A stretch of DNA of 64,000 nt from Blastomyces gilchristii SLH14081. Lineage: Eukaryota; Ascomycota; Eurotiomycetes; Onygenales; Ajellomycetaceae. Below, piece after piece: positions 36,701-47,782 of this stretch (its first letter is position 1; each line of letters begins with the position of its first letter). Where the stretch lies: assembly GCF_000003855.2 (NCBI RefSeq), contig NW_003101681.1, positions 59,083-123,082 on the forward strand, in the 5' to 3' direction. A program made the translations under genes and the position numbers. A model generated the notes under the pieces. That model had not been told where the DNA came from, searched no databases, and worked only from the letters and a program-made list of their open reading frames with translations.

Positions 36701-37269
36701 ATGAAGAAACCAGATGAATATCATACTTTAATAAGTAATAAGACTGTAGCTGATTATATAATAATGTGCTGCAGACAGCAGATGTAACATGGTAAAGAGT
36801 GATCTCAAAGTAGCAGACTTACATATGAATCAGATCACAGAAGAAAAAGAGATTCAGAGTTGAATTTAACTGTTTACATCAGTTCAATTGCAGAGATCAC
36901 AGAGAATGAACTATCTGAAACATTCACAGATATGTGAGATTAGACTGGCCGCTGAGACCATGAATTTCACATTTGATCCCATTTGGTCTGGTCTTATACA
37001 TTTCTTGGCGTGAGTCCCACCAGGACCAAGCCTTAAAAAAATCTGAAAATGGACCATTTCTGAGAGAAATGGTGTGAAAAATGACCAGATTTAATTCAAG
37101 AACAGTGAAATGAGAGTAATTTTCTAGAATAAACTGTGAAAGATGATCATTCTTTCAAAATCAGAATGAGACTGAGACTGAAGATCAAAATCAGTCTCAT
37201 TCAGTTCATTCAGTGATTGCTTATATAATCAGAATTTGATAATGATTATTGATAACACTCATGAAACAA

Positions 37270-39675
37270 CTAAATACATTCTTGTGCAAGTTTATTCTTC
37301 ACTTTCTCATGAAAACTACACTTCTCTGATATACTGTGATCAGAGGTATTAAACTGTCTGATAATTTCATGTTTTATAATCATGAGTTTCTTGATTGTTT
37401 CTCCTTGTAATTGTCTCTGATGATAGTGACAAATATCTTGACTTGAGTTGAACTTTTGCTCCATTCTCACCTCTGTCAATGAAATTGTCAGAATATCATG
37501 TGTCATCAGTACAACAGTTGAATATGTACTCTCAATAATTTTTCATAACTCTAGAATTGATTTGATGTATAAATTCATCAGATCATCTTGAAGATAGCAG
37601 TCAAGTTCAGTTTTATAAGCATGTAGTTTTACCTGATTTTCAGTTACAATCAATGTATGTAAGTTCTGTTTCAAAGTTAGTATTATAGTTCTATATAATA
37701 TGAAGTATTATCAAAGATTGTTACTTACTAGGGAATTGTATTTCACTGTCTTCACATCTTAAACATCTGCTCATTCAAATCTCTGATAGTTGATATTGTA
37801 GTAGTCTCAGGCTAATTTGATATATGAGTCTCATTTCTGCTCTGTTCAATCTTGAGAAGTGTAGATATTAACTTGATGAAAGAAATCTAGTAGAGCTGCT
37901 ACAGTATAGTACTCTGTAAAAGATTGTTTAGTTTTGCTGTAGTAATATATCAGTTTATTTCTTACAGTAATAATAGCCTGTGCTATAGCATCATCTCAGA
38001 CTGAATTTCTTTTTAAGTGATTCAACTGCTTCTCAAGATAAGTAAATAAACTGTTATACACTTATCAGACTGACTGCAGCATTGATGTATGAGTGATTGA
38101 GACTGTCTTTATTATCTTATAAAACTCAAACAGTAAATCAATCACATATTTCAACTGAGTTCACTTTATATCAGAAAGTTTCAATATCTGAATCTTTTTC
38201 TAATCAGAGTGTTGCACTCAATGATTAATTATCTGATACAATTGAAGAGTCTGAACAGTTATTATATATATTGAACTTCACTGTGTTCTAACATTCTGTA
38301 TCATATTCAGTGATGTGACTGATTTATTTATTTATTAAATATCATGAAATTGTTGTTATTGTTTAGAAGAGATACAAATTGTATTAACAATGTTTCAAAT
38401 CTATGATATTTAAATTATTAGTCAATCTATTCAAAATTAACAGTAGTGTTATCAAAAAGTGTTATCAAAAAGCAATATTAAAAAGTGTTATTAACAAATA
38501 TTATCTTTTACAAAATGAATACAAAAGTTACTTGAGTAATCACTTTCATCTCATTCTCATCTCAAGAATCAGTCATCTCATTATTCTTTATCTTAATATT
38601 AAGATTCTTTATCAGTGTTTGTATCACAAGTTGAATCACATGAGCAATGCAGAGAATATGACCTTGTTTATCATTTCAGAAATGCAAAGCTAATTTTTGC
38701 TTTAAGCTCTTTATCATAGTGTAGTTATTCACAGCATTATCAGTTGTAATTGTAAGAAGACTGAGACTAATATCTCAATAGTCATTTTTAATCACAGTCA
38801 TTAATATCTCTATTATATAATTCTCAGTATGACTACTGATCAATGATTTAAATTTAATTAATGTCTCTTGATAAGTTCAGTTCTCATCAATGTAATAACA
38901 TATAACTCTTATAAATGCAAGATTATTTGTACTAGTTCATGCATTCACTGTAAGAGACACTCTTCAATGATTCTTCAACTCTGATTCTAGATGTTATATA
39001 TTGACTATGTAGTATATCTCAAGGTTGAACTGAAGACAGAATTAATGTGAAATATGAAGATTTGAATTAAGTATTTGAAGAAGTGTTCAGAATTCAGAGT
39101 TTTCAATTGATTGAAGAGAAAGATTCAGAGATATACATATACAAAGTAATTATTCACAAAAGTTATCAGATGAGAGTTATGAAATCAGAGTACTGATATA
39201 AGATTATTTTCACATGATTTTCTTCAAATTAGAAAGTTAGTATTATCAAAAATCATTATCTGATAGAGTAACTTATCAGCTCAGTAGTAATTTTCTGATT
39301 ATTTTTCTTTTATTATCTTCATTCTGATGACTTCAGATATCAGAAAATTTCTTCAGAGTTATAATCAGTTTATAATGAATGTTTCTGAATGAAGTTACAG
39401 TGATTATAGCAGAGAGATAACTCTTCAGTAATCTATAATACAATCTGTTGATAATTATTCCATAGTTCATCTTAATATTTGTGTTGAGTTTTTCATAAAT
39501 TTTGTGACCTGAAATCAGATGTGAAGAATGAAGTGATTATTCATTATAATTAAAAGAGAGCATTCTGTGTTGAATTGTAAACAACATAGACTTTATAATT
39601 CACAGTAATTTCTTAAAGAGTTTGTGAATCTTCAATAGAAGTAAAAGAAGTGAAAGAAGTGAATTCAGAAGACAT
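37270..39675 (-). pseudogene. hAT transposase remnant (RNase H-like core plus hATC)
   Basis: A likely start ATG is at 39675 (MSSEFTSF). The catalytic core shows the first-Asp region reading NA*TSTNN (family DAWTS) at 38928-38950, TDNAVNN at 38724-38750 with the second Asp kept, and CIAHVIQLV (C-x2-H) at 38626-38652. The C-terminal dimerisation domain hATC is the open stretch 37506-37270: MTHDILTISLTEV then FNSSQDICHYH, matching the family's ARDILSIP and ERVFS. TGA stands at several Trp sites, and recurrent GTGTTATCAAAAA motifs (37709, 38446, 39240) break the frame, possibly in introns. A BED finger is expected before 39300 but was not clear. Confidence 0.82.
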
Positions 39676-40139
39676 GATAATAATTTAAGAAAGATAATAA
39701 TTTATTTTTAATAACTGATCACTGATATGTGTAAGAAGAATTAATATAAGAGAAAATAATCTTGTTTCTTAACTTAGTTATAATTTTAGTACTAACTCAG
39801 ATTGAATATTATCAATATATAAAAGTAAACAAACAATCTTGATTAATCTCTATCATATTTCTTGAAATATATTAATATTGTGAAAGAGAGTGTTACTAAA
39901 TTGCATTATCAGATAATATTATTAAAAATATATTAATATTGTGAATATCAATGTTGAAAAAATGTTGATACTTATACATTATAGTGATTTGTGAATCATG
40001 ATAGTTAAATATATATATATATATATATATTGTTCCTGACTTGATTACAACTTGTACAATAATTTTTAAAAACTCAAAATTAATTTCAATTATTAATAAT
40101 TATGAACTTATAACTAACTAATATAAAAAGAAAAAAACT

Positions 40140-40966
40140 TTTTCTACTCATCATCTTTCTTCTCTTTCTCATTTTTCTTATCATTCTTTATAATTCACTT
40201 CTCATTCTTCTTCTTCTTCTCCTTCTTCTTATCTGAGATGATAATTATCTCAAAATCTCTCTTTGCTGCTTTCTCAGAGAAGGGTTCTCACTGCTCTCTC
40301 TCAGCCAGGTCAACCTGTATCTCAAAATCCTGCATTTCCTGGTCTACTGTCTCAGATTCTATCTCAGTAGTAAGCAGATTGACATGCTCAGAGAGCAGGG
40401 CTGTCTTCTCAATATTCTGAATCATGAAGTGCATTTAAGACCTGAACAACACCTCAATCTTCTTCTTCTCTATCAGCTCCTGCTAATCAATTAGAGAACA
40501 GAAGTGTTATCAAAAATTATTATCTCTCAATAAATAAAAAACTTATCAGTTTTGACTTCTTTATCTTCTACTTTAACATCTTCTCAATCTTCTTCTGCTG
40601 CTGTTTATTTATAGTAACACTCTTCTTCTGTCTTTCTCTCTTTATCTTGATCTTAAATTATTCTCAGAACTTCTTCTGATCTCACTACTACTGCATGACA
40701 CTCTTCACTGTCTTCTTCTTCAATCTCTCACAGACAGCATCATCTGCATTATTTCTATACTTAGTTCAGTCTAAATCTATCAGAAGTGTTACTTAAAATT
40801 GTTATCATTCTACTCTCTTACAGAGTCTCTTCAAGGTATTATAATATGTCTTATAATCTGTCTCTTCTCACTTGAACATCTTCTTCTTCTCTCTCTTCAA
40901 TCTGTGACAGTGCTCACGCGCCTTGATAGTCCGCAGAACTGCAGAATATTTGAAGAGAGATGACAT
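40140..40966 (-). pseudogene. Second hAT-1 ORF remnant: charged coiled-coil protein of unknown function
   Basis: Starts at ATG 40966 (MSSLFKYSAVLRTIKAREHCHRLKREEED split over the frame) and continues as a Glu/Gln/Lys-rich helical region. Near 40470-40250 comes another coherent stretch with SEHVNLLTTEIESE and EMQDFEIQVDLAER, and it ends in a Lys/Glu-rich tail near 40140. The frame needs jumps where GTTATCAAAAA-type motifs lie (about 40505 and 40787), which could be introns. I do not recognise the family. The same segment is present in hAT-2 (47121-47782 and 62442 on), so it is a constant part of the transposon. It could be an accessory DNA-binding or regulatory protein. Confidence 0.5.
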
Positions 40967-41027
40967 GATTGATTTTAATAAGTATTGAAGAGAGATAAAG
41001 GCAGAAGAGGCAGTCAGAAATAATATA

Positions 41028-41125
41028 ATAATAATGATGATGATGATGATGATAATGATAATAATGATAATGATAATAATAGTGATAATAGTAATGATAG
41101 TAATGATAATGATGATGATGATGAT
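41028..41125 (+). repeat. GAT/AAT microsatellite in hAT-1
   Basis: An impure trinucleotide array of GAT, AAT and AGT units. The corresponding place in hAT-2 (62579-62740) holds a longer, mostly AAT array. The His/Tyr-rich frame at 40914-41147 is a translation of this array and not a gene. Confidence 0.9.
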
Positions 41126-41149
41126 AATAATGAAAGAAGAAGTGCATTG

Positions 41150-42220
41150 AAATATATTACTGACTTATCAAATATAAAGAGACTTAAAGAAAATATTAAC
41201 AGCTTTCAGTAATGTACAGAAACAGCTACAGTGTTACATAGCAATATCATCTTCATTCAATACATACACTGTTGATATTCTTTGTATGCAGTTATCATAT
41301 AATGTGTATCAGAGATACATGCAGAAAACAGATCTTTGTTGCTAGAATAAATGATTGCAGCAATTCTCTGTTTTTATATTATAAAGATAAGTTATTCTCA
41401 TTTCTTTCTTCTCTCTTTTCTCTTCTTCAATCAATCACTAATTCCAAGCTGATATGAAAACTATTAAAACACTCTCAGAAATTCTTAAATTGAAGAGTAT
41501 AGACTAATCAAATTTCAAATGCAGAAGAAATCAAATTATCTTCTACAGATTCAATTACTCATTTCCTCTCAAATAAAACAGCAGTTACATCTCTTCCTCC
41601 TCTCAATCAAATGAAACATAGCCTGTGAAAAGCGAGTATCACATCAGGCTATAATGATCAACACAGCCCCAGCATGCAGGGCTGCATATGCGCAGTGTGT
41701 ACTGAACTGAGAGACTGCATGAGTTGCAAATCAGTGACAGCATCTCAGAGAGAGCTGTGCAGTGTGAGAAAGCTGCAACTCTCAGTCACATGCACAGAGA
41801 GTGAATCATTACAGTAAGTACATATGCATTGAAGTAATGCTTTTTGATAACACTCAGTCTCTGATATGATGAAAATAGAGTCTCTTCATGAGATTCATTT
41901 CTACCAGAAGTCAGAGAATCTTATATTTCTCAAGATCATCTTCACATGCCTTGTCTGTGAAATCAATGAGAGAAATCATTGATTTCAGCATTCTGTTCTT
42001 GATATCATTCAAGTGACAGCAGAGTTCATTCTGGCCACACTTTTTAAGTGTATGTTTTCTAATTATTCACATTTATATAGATATATACTGATTATTTGTT
42101 AGATGATATTAAGATAATGACTTATCACAGCTGTGTTATTCTCACTGTGAGAAATACATGATTGATAATAAACATTGCAAAGACTCTGAAAAGTAAGTAT
42201 TTTAAAAGTGCTGCAGCTCT
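41150..42220. other. hAT-1 internal non-coding region, also present in hAT-2
   Basis: This stretch aligns with 62760-63745. It holds a 61-codon open frame (41272-41457, plus) that keeps its start, stop and length in hAT-2 (62878-63063), a GC-richer patch at 41618-41800 with near-palindromic ATGCAGGGCTGCAT (about 41674), and a GCTTTTTGATAACAC motif at 41841. No known domain was found. Confidence 0.5.
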
Positions 42221-42223
42221 GTG

Positions 42224-42430
42224 ATCTTGATTTTTTTTTATTTTTATTTTTTATTTTTTTCTTTTTCTTTTCTTTTTTTTTTTTTTATTTTTCTTTCTCT
42301 TTCTATCTCTTTTTTTCTTTCTCTTCTTTTTTTCTTTCTCTTTTTTTTTTTTTTTTTTATTGTGATTTTTTCTTGTTGTTTTATTTTTTGTTTTTTTATT
42401 ATTTTTTATATTTTACATTTTTTTTTTTAA
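42224..42430 (+). repeat. Poly(T)/pyrimidine tract in hAT-1
   Basis: About 205 bp that is almost pure T with scattered C on the plus strand (A/G-rich on minus), including runs longer than 15 T. The Phe-rich frames at 42208-42480 and 42221-42430 simply translate it. It lies some 370 bp inside the hAT terminus. Confidence 0.95.
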
Positions 42431-42805
42431 TTAAAATGATATTGATTATGATCTGTGTTCAGAAAAGTAATGATATTTGATAATACTCTCTATTGAATTT
42501 TCAACAAATGAGCACTATGTTATAATATTATGTAAGTGAGAAATGATTTCATAGTCTCATTTAGTACCATTTTCAATAATGAGATCAGAATGAAAATGTG
42601 ACTAAGAATTCAAACATATTCTTTATCTGAGACTAGATTTTTATTTGAAAAGTGAATCTGAGACCTTTAATATTTGAAATAACAGGATTTGAAATCAATG
42701 TGATGAACACAAATCATGACCAGAAGTAATGCTTTTAGGCAACATGACAACTGTAAAGTTTGATCCTGGTCTCAGACACGGTCACACGGTCAGTCTATGT
42801 GAGAT

Positions 42806-45197
42806 CAAGCTATCTTGATTTCTAAGAACACTCAGAAATCAGGTGAGATTAGTTTCAATAAGTCATTTACTATAGTGATCTGAACAGGTGAAGAGAGACA
42901 GTATAATATATAAGATAGAATTATAAAAGATGAAAGCTGCTGAACCTAGTCACTAAATACTGTATTATATAGAGATTATATAAGAGTAGTGACTAGCAGA
43001 AAAAGTATAAGAAAAGAGAAATAAATTGATCATCAATTGTAAGAGTTAGCTGTAAAAGATAAATATTATCATACATATTTCATTCATTTTCATACATCAC
43101 ACATTTAATCTATTTCCAACATCACATCATCTGAAAAATGTCAAAAACTAAGAAAATCTCAAAACTTGAGATTTATAAGAGATTTAAGAGCTGTAAGCTA
43201 CTCTTATAACAACACTGTATACATCTCTGATTTCTCTATCACTCTGTGTATGACATTAATATCATTTATTGCAAGATTGACTGAAATGCTAATATAGAAA
43301 TGTGTACATGTGTGTGTAGAAAAATTGAAGAAGAGTACAGAATCTGCAGAATCAGAAGTCAAGACAGAGAGAGCAGAGGCAGAAGAAACAGAAGAAGAAG
43401 AGAACACAGAACTGAATGAATAATAATAAGAGTTATTCAGAGCTGAATACTTATAATCTGGTATGTACATAAGCTTCTCTGCAGAGAAGGAAGAGAAAGT
43501 GACAGAAGAAGCTTAAGAGTGAAAGAGAATAGTCTCAGCAGTGTAATCATCTTCAATTAGAATGATCTCTGACACTGAAGTAACTAAGAATCATTATTAG
43601 TATATGAAAACTGCAAAATCAGAGATAAGAACAGTTACTGAACAAACATCTGCTGATCTTAGAGTTGTACATACAATTACAACATGCACAAGACTTCTCA
43701 GAAAGAGAGAGAGAGATATGAGAAAATGTAGAAAGTAGAATACAGTATGTAAACAGCTCATTCTTATAATAATATCTTAGACAAGACATACAAGTCTCAC
43801 ATCTGTGAGTGTAAAAGAGTATAACATTCACATTCTTATTTCTGAAAACATGAATATCTTTTGCCTGCATCATGAAGTCAGATAACAGATGCTAGAGAAT
43901 AGACTGCTATAGATCTATTATTCTGAAGAAATTCATCAGAGTGAATGTTTCTGTAATATTGAACTTTACAGTTATAAAAAGTTTCTTAATATCTGTGAAC
44001 ACTATGACTTTGTGTATAATAAAACTCATAACAATTTCTTCTAGAAAAATCAGTGTTAGAAGAGAAGAGAAAAAAGAAAAGACTTATAATCTCAATACTG
44101 TTAAAGAGAGAAGTAATTCTCTGATATGAATAAACAATTATCTTATCACAAATATTTGAAATAAATGTAATAATCAGTATTTATAACTGAGCTTCAAATA
44201 GTTGTATTGTACACAGTCTTCATATAATAGATTATTCCAGAGATTAGTAAGAAGAGCAGAAGTGTATATGCTGAGAAATGTGATTTATCAAGTCTACATA
44301 ATATCTTCTTAAAATGAGAAGAGCTAGTAATAAAGGCAGTGATGAGAGCAGAAGTAGCAGAAGTGAGAGTTGTGAGAACAGAGATAGCAGAAGTGAGAGA
44401 ATCAGATACAGAGATAAGTGTAGAAGATTGAGAGAGAGCAGCAGAGAAAGAAACAGAGAAGAAAGCAGTAGAGAAAGAAGTGACAGAAGAGGCAGAGAAG
44501 AATGCAGAAGACTTAGTTATATATGATATAAGTAATTTCTTTATTATCACATTCTTCAAGTTCTTGATTAATAATTTAATATTGAGTTCACTATTATTAG
44601 CAGACATGAATCTGTCAACATATAAAGATTCTATGTGAATGAAAACAAACATCAGCATCTGTATTTATATAAAATCATGCTAGAAAACATGATCAGAAGT
44701 CTGCTGAGAAGAAAAACAGTCAAGAGTATATAAGAAGATGAAGAACATATACTATTTATAATAATACATTCTGATGATTATTAGAAGATAAACAAGTTCT
44801 GATTATATTTCACAATGTGTTATACTTACTGCTAAGAAACTGTCTGATATGAGCACTACAATGACACTTGTTGTGAAAACAGAGAGTCATTGTCAGAAAT
44901 GTGTATAATGTGATAGATGAATAGATAGAAAGAGTTGAACAGAAGAAGAAGTAGAAATCTTGAATGAGATAATAATATTTAATGATGATGATGATGAAGA
45001 AGATAATTGAAGAATGAGAAAAGTTAGTGAATGAGAGATGTAATATAGTAGAAGTTTCTTTGTGAGAGTGTACACAGAATACTAGCTGAATCAGAGATAG
45101 ATCACATGATCATGAAATGCTAGTGATGAGCTAATTCACATGAAGCTAGAGCATATGACATGATCACATGAGTGTGACTGAATCTGGTGAGAAAGAA
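42806..45197 (+). other. Gypsy-N 3' region without recognised domain
   Basis: 2.4 kb between integrase (plus hAT-1) and the 3' LTR, much more than most gypsy elements carry there. Several moderately long frames exist on both strands: 43204-43470, 43619-43873 and 44194-44658 on minus (the last 154 codons, Ser/Thr-rich with a hydrophobic LLLFLLISGIIYYM end), and an Arg/Ser/Glu-rich frame at 44314-44526 on plus. They overlap and none matches a family I know. RIP makes the true coding strand hard to choose. It ends at a purine-rich GTGAGAAAGAA just before the 3' LTR, possibly the polypurine tract. Confidence 0.4.
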
Positions 45198-45364
45198 TGT
45201 GATTTGAAAGAATGTATGACTGCTGAATAATAACATGGCTGCTTCTGAACTTGCTTACAAATGTAAAGAGGCCATAGCGGCCACTAATTAATTTAGTGTA
45301 CAGTATATAAGAAGCCAGCGTACGCCTGTAATCGTACGCTGACTCAAGCAACCTTTGAATCACA
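45198..45364 (+). repeat. Gypsy-N 3' LTR (167 bp) with hairpin
   Basis: Starts TGTGATTTGAAAG and ends TTTGAATCACA, the same length as the 5' LTR. It contains TATA-like GTATATAAG (45303) and a perfect 9-bp inverted repeat CAGCGTACG/CGTACGCTG at 45316-45324 and 45333-45341, which may serve in RNA end formation. The CpGs lost in the left half are kept in the 5' LTR, and vice versa. Confidence 0.92.
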
Positions 45365-45368
45365 CTGA

Positions 45369-46600
45369 GATAGTATATTAAGAAGTACTCTAATTCCTCT
45401 CAGAACTATATATAAGAACTGACTTCTCAGAATGCTTAATTGATGAGAATAATACTCTGCAATTCTGTGAATAATACTGAGTCTCTTATTCTGAATTCTT
45501 ACACACTAGAATAATACAAGAGATGCATGATTTGTATATAACTGATCACTCAGATTGTGAGCAATTATATTGAATAATCTCTTAAGAGTTCTACTGATCT
45601 GAAATATCAAGCAGCATCAGATGCTTTATTTATAACTATAATTATTATTTCTCTATCATTTTATGAAAAGATTGTAGAAAAGATCTACTAAAGCTGCTTG
45701 ATATCTCTAATAGAATCTGATAAGATGTAGTTATTAACTTCATTATTAATCTCTCTGATAGTAAGAGTTATAAGAATATTCTGATTATTATTAACTAATT
45801 AAGTAAAGATATTATATTAAAATCTTATAATAAGATGAATACTGAACAAGTCACTGAAGTCTTTCTATAGAGCTTATTCTATTAGATGTATGAATTTCTG
45901 AGATCTATAGTATTAAATCAAGACTGTTAATTTGTAAGTACTCTCTAAACAAGAATCTGTTAAGTTCTTAAGATTATACACTGTTTATCAACTATTTATC
46001 ACTCTGAGACTGATAATATATCAGAATAGATAATTCAGACTGTAAAGAATTATCTTTATAAGTTCTGTAATCACTTATAAGATGATTGATATAATCTTCT
46101 TCTACATGCAGAGATTGCTATCAATGACTGAGATACTGTCTTAACAGATGTAAGCTTATTCTTTCTTACACACAGTTAACATATGAAAGTATTGAATTTT
46201 TTAGAAATTACACAGTTCACACTGAACTCTTACAGTTTAATTCACATCACTGATAATATAGTAATAAAGCTCTGAGATACTTGTGACTGAGAAGAAGTCT
46301 TTATAATAAGTACTAAACAAGATTAAGAAGATTAAGTTAATATTTACTGAGATCTTACTGAGTAATATAAGATAGAAGATCTGATGTGATTAAATTTTAA
46401 AAATATATAGATTATATACTTATCTCATACACTGAACTATTATCATATTAAATACAAAGTGATAGAAGTTTTAGATAGTTATAACTATCATCTTAACATA
46501 TTATCAGAGATTTATAATATCTTTTATACAAGCTTACTCTGCTATACTGTCACTGACTCATTTTCTTCTCAACTTACTTCTGACTGACAGCTGTCAGAGA
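45369..46600 (+). pseudogene. Chr-3 integrase remnant
   Basis: Continues the pol frame of Chr-3 after Gypsy-N. The zinc-binding region is at about 45490-45620, and the catalytic core follows to about 46150. Comparison with Chr-5 (49500-50580) gives the order: HDL ... zinc region, QFVSTLW after the second Asp region, then the QIIQTVKNYLYKFC helix around Glu. The C-terminal YKVIEVLDSYNYHLN segment lies near 46450. Each has stops at Trp and Gln sites. Confidence 0.72.
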
Positions 46601-46604
46601 TCAT

Positions 46605-46765
46605 AGAAGAAGATAATGAACTTGAATAAGAGATTGAAGATATTTTTAATAAGAGACTCTGTAACTGTAACTGGTAATATCTTGTAAAATAAGTTAGTTA
46701 TAATTATCTAATCTGAACTCTGAGCTCTGTATTATCTGAAACAGCAGCTAGCTCTTAATCTATGA
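46605..46765 (+). pseudogene. Chr-3 chromodomain remnant
   Basis: After the integrase tail the frame reads DNELE*EIEDIFNKRLCN, then YLVK*VSYNYLI, equal to the family core YLVKWxGY and the TWEP strand, then a terminal helix. A C-terminal chromodomain defines chromoviruses and is thought to steer integration to methylated-histone chromatin, which would fit clustering in a repeat block like this one. Trp codons are stops, so it is dead. Chr-5 (50745-50890) has a better preserved copy. Confidence 0.75.
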
Positions 46766-46804
46766 AAACTATATGCAATATCACTTTTAGAAAGAGAAAA
46801 CTAA

Positions 46805-47120
46805 TGTAACAGACTGCATCTGATCAATTATATAGACTATTTCATTCACACTTTCTAGATTTCTACTGAAAGCTCTGATTCTCAGTCACTGATTCTCAGT
46901 TAAAGAACTTATAAAATTTCTATTCTTTCACTCTGAAGCTTCATCTTATACACTCCGGAATTTCTATTCTTTCACCCCGAAGCTTCACCTCATACATGTA
47001 TAAATATTTACTTTAATCACTGATTTCTGCACTTTCTCTTTTTCCTTCTCTAATGTTTTTCACTTTTGTTATATAAGATCTATATATTAATATCAATTTA
47101 TTCAGTGTAGGTCTTTTATA
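46805..47120 (+). repeat. Chr-3 3' LTR (316 bp)
   Basis: Begins TGTAACAGACTGC after a purine-rich GAAAGAGAAAACTAA (polypurine tract) and ends TCTTTTATA, from TCTTACA. TTCTT at 47121-47125 is the right flank. The next bases are hAT-2. Confidence 0.85.
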
Positions 47121-47782
47121 TTCTTCTTCTCATCTGAGATAATAATTATCTTAGAATCTCTCTTTACTGCCTTTTCAGAGAAGGGTTTCTGCTACTTTCT
47201 CTTAGCTAGATTAATCTATGTCTCAAAATCCCGCATTTTCTAATCTACTGTCTCAGATTTCACTTCAGTAATAAGCAGATTGACATGCTCAGAGAGTAGA
47301 GCTATCTTCTTAATATTCTGAATTATGAAGTGTATTTGAGATCTGAATAAGATCTTAATTCTCTTCTTCTCTGTCAGCTTCTGCTAATTAATTAGAGAAC
47401 AGAAGTGTTATTAAAATTCATTACTTTTTAATAAAAAACTTATCAGTTTTAACTTCTTTATCTCTTACTTTAACATTCTCTTAATCTTCTTCTACTACTG
47501 CTTATTTATAGTAATACTTTTCTTCTCTCTTTCTCTCTTTATCTTAATTTTAAATCATTCTCAGAACTTCTTCTAATCTCACTACTAGTATATAAGAGTC
47601 TTCATCATTTTCTTTTTCAATCTCTTATATACAGTGTTATCTGTATTACTTCTATACTTAGTTCAGTCTAAATTTATTAGAAGTGTTACTTAAAATCATT
47701 ATTATTCTACTTTCTTACAGAGTCTCTTTAAAGTATTATAGTATGTCTTATAATCTGTCTCTTCTCACTTAAACATCTTCTT
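47121..47782 (-). mobile_element. hAT-2, left remnant (662 bp)
   Basis: Aligns over its length with 40205-40880 of hAT-1, the coiled-coil ORF region. It is bounded left by the Chr-3 3' LTR and right by the Chr-4 insertion at TTCTT (47778-47782). Joining its end to 62447 restores the hAT-1 order without a gap, so Chr-4 split it. The transposase half is missing from the window. Confidence 0.88.

Larger units (their letters stand above)
36941..42797 (-). mobile_element. hAT-1, full-length hAT DNA transposon (5857 bp)
   Basis: Ends TAGACTGGCCG at 36941 and CGGTCAGTCTA at 42797 form the terminal inverted repeat. The 8-bp duplication TGTGAGAT at 36933-36940 and 42798-42805 is perfect and typical of hAT. 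The minus strand carries a hAT transposase with an hATC domain and, further from it, a second open-frame remnant. The same termini define the three MITEs, so hAT-1 is the likely autonomous parent type. It is inserted in the 3' part of Gypsy-N. Confidence 0.95.
30742..45364 (+). mobile_element. Gypsy-N, nested Ty3/gypsy retrotransposon (14.6 kb with insertions)
   Basis: Two LTRs of exactly 167 bp (30742-30908 and 45198-45364), both with TG...CA ends, are flanked by the 4-bp duplication CTGA (30738-30741 and 45365-45368). The interrupted Chr-3 pol resumes exactly after it. Inside are gag with a CCHC knuckle, protease, RT, RNase H and integrase, plus MITE-2 (506 bp) and hAT-1 (5857 bp). Without these it is about 8.2 kb. 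It is a different gypsy lineage from the chromoviruses here. Confidence 0.92.
24933..47120 (+). mobile_element. Chr-3, chromovirus split by a nested 14.6-kb element
   Basis: The plus-strand order is 5' LTR, leader, gag, protease, RT, RNase H, then Gypsy-N (30742-45364), then integrase, chromodomain and 3' LTR. Removing all insertions leaves a full-length chromovirus. Its 3' LTR joins hAT-2 sequence at 47121, so it inserted into hAT-2. Its left target flank was lost at MITE-1. Confidence 0.85.

Noticed and set aside
40914..41147. His/Tyr-rich 77-codon frame, resembling a metal-binding peptide.
   Set aside because: It reads the GAT/AAT microsatellite on the minus strand.
42208..42480. Two Phe-rich open frames that look like membrane proteins.
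   Set aside because: They are translations of the poly(T)/pyrimidine tract.
44314..44526. Arg/Ser-rich frame, like an SR splicing factor.
   Set aside because: The RS pattern comes from AGCAGAAGT/GAGAGA repeats. The opposite strand is also open over a longer stretch, and no RNA-binding domain is near.
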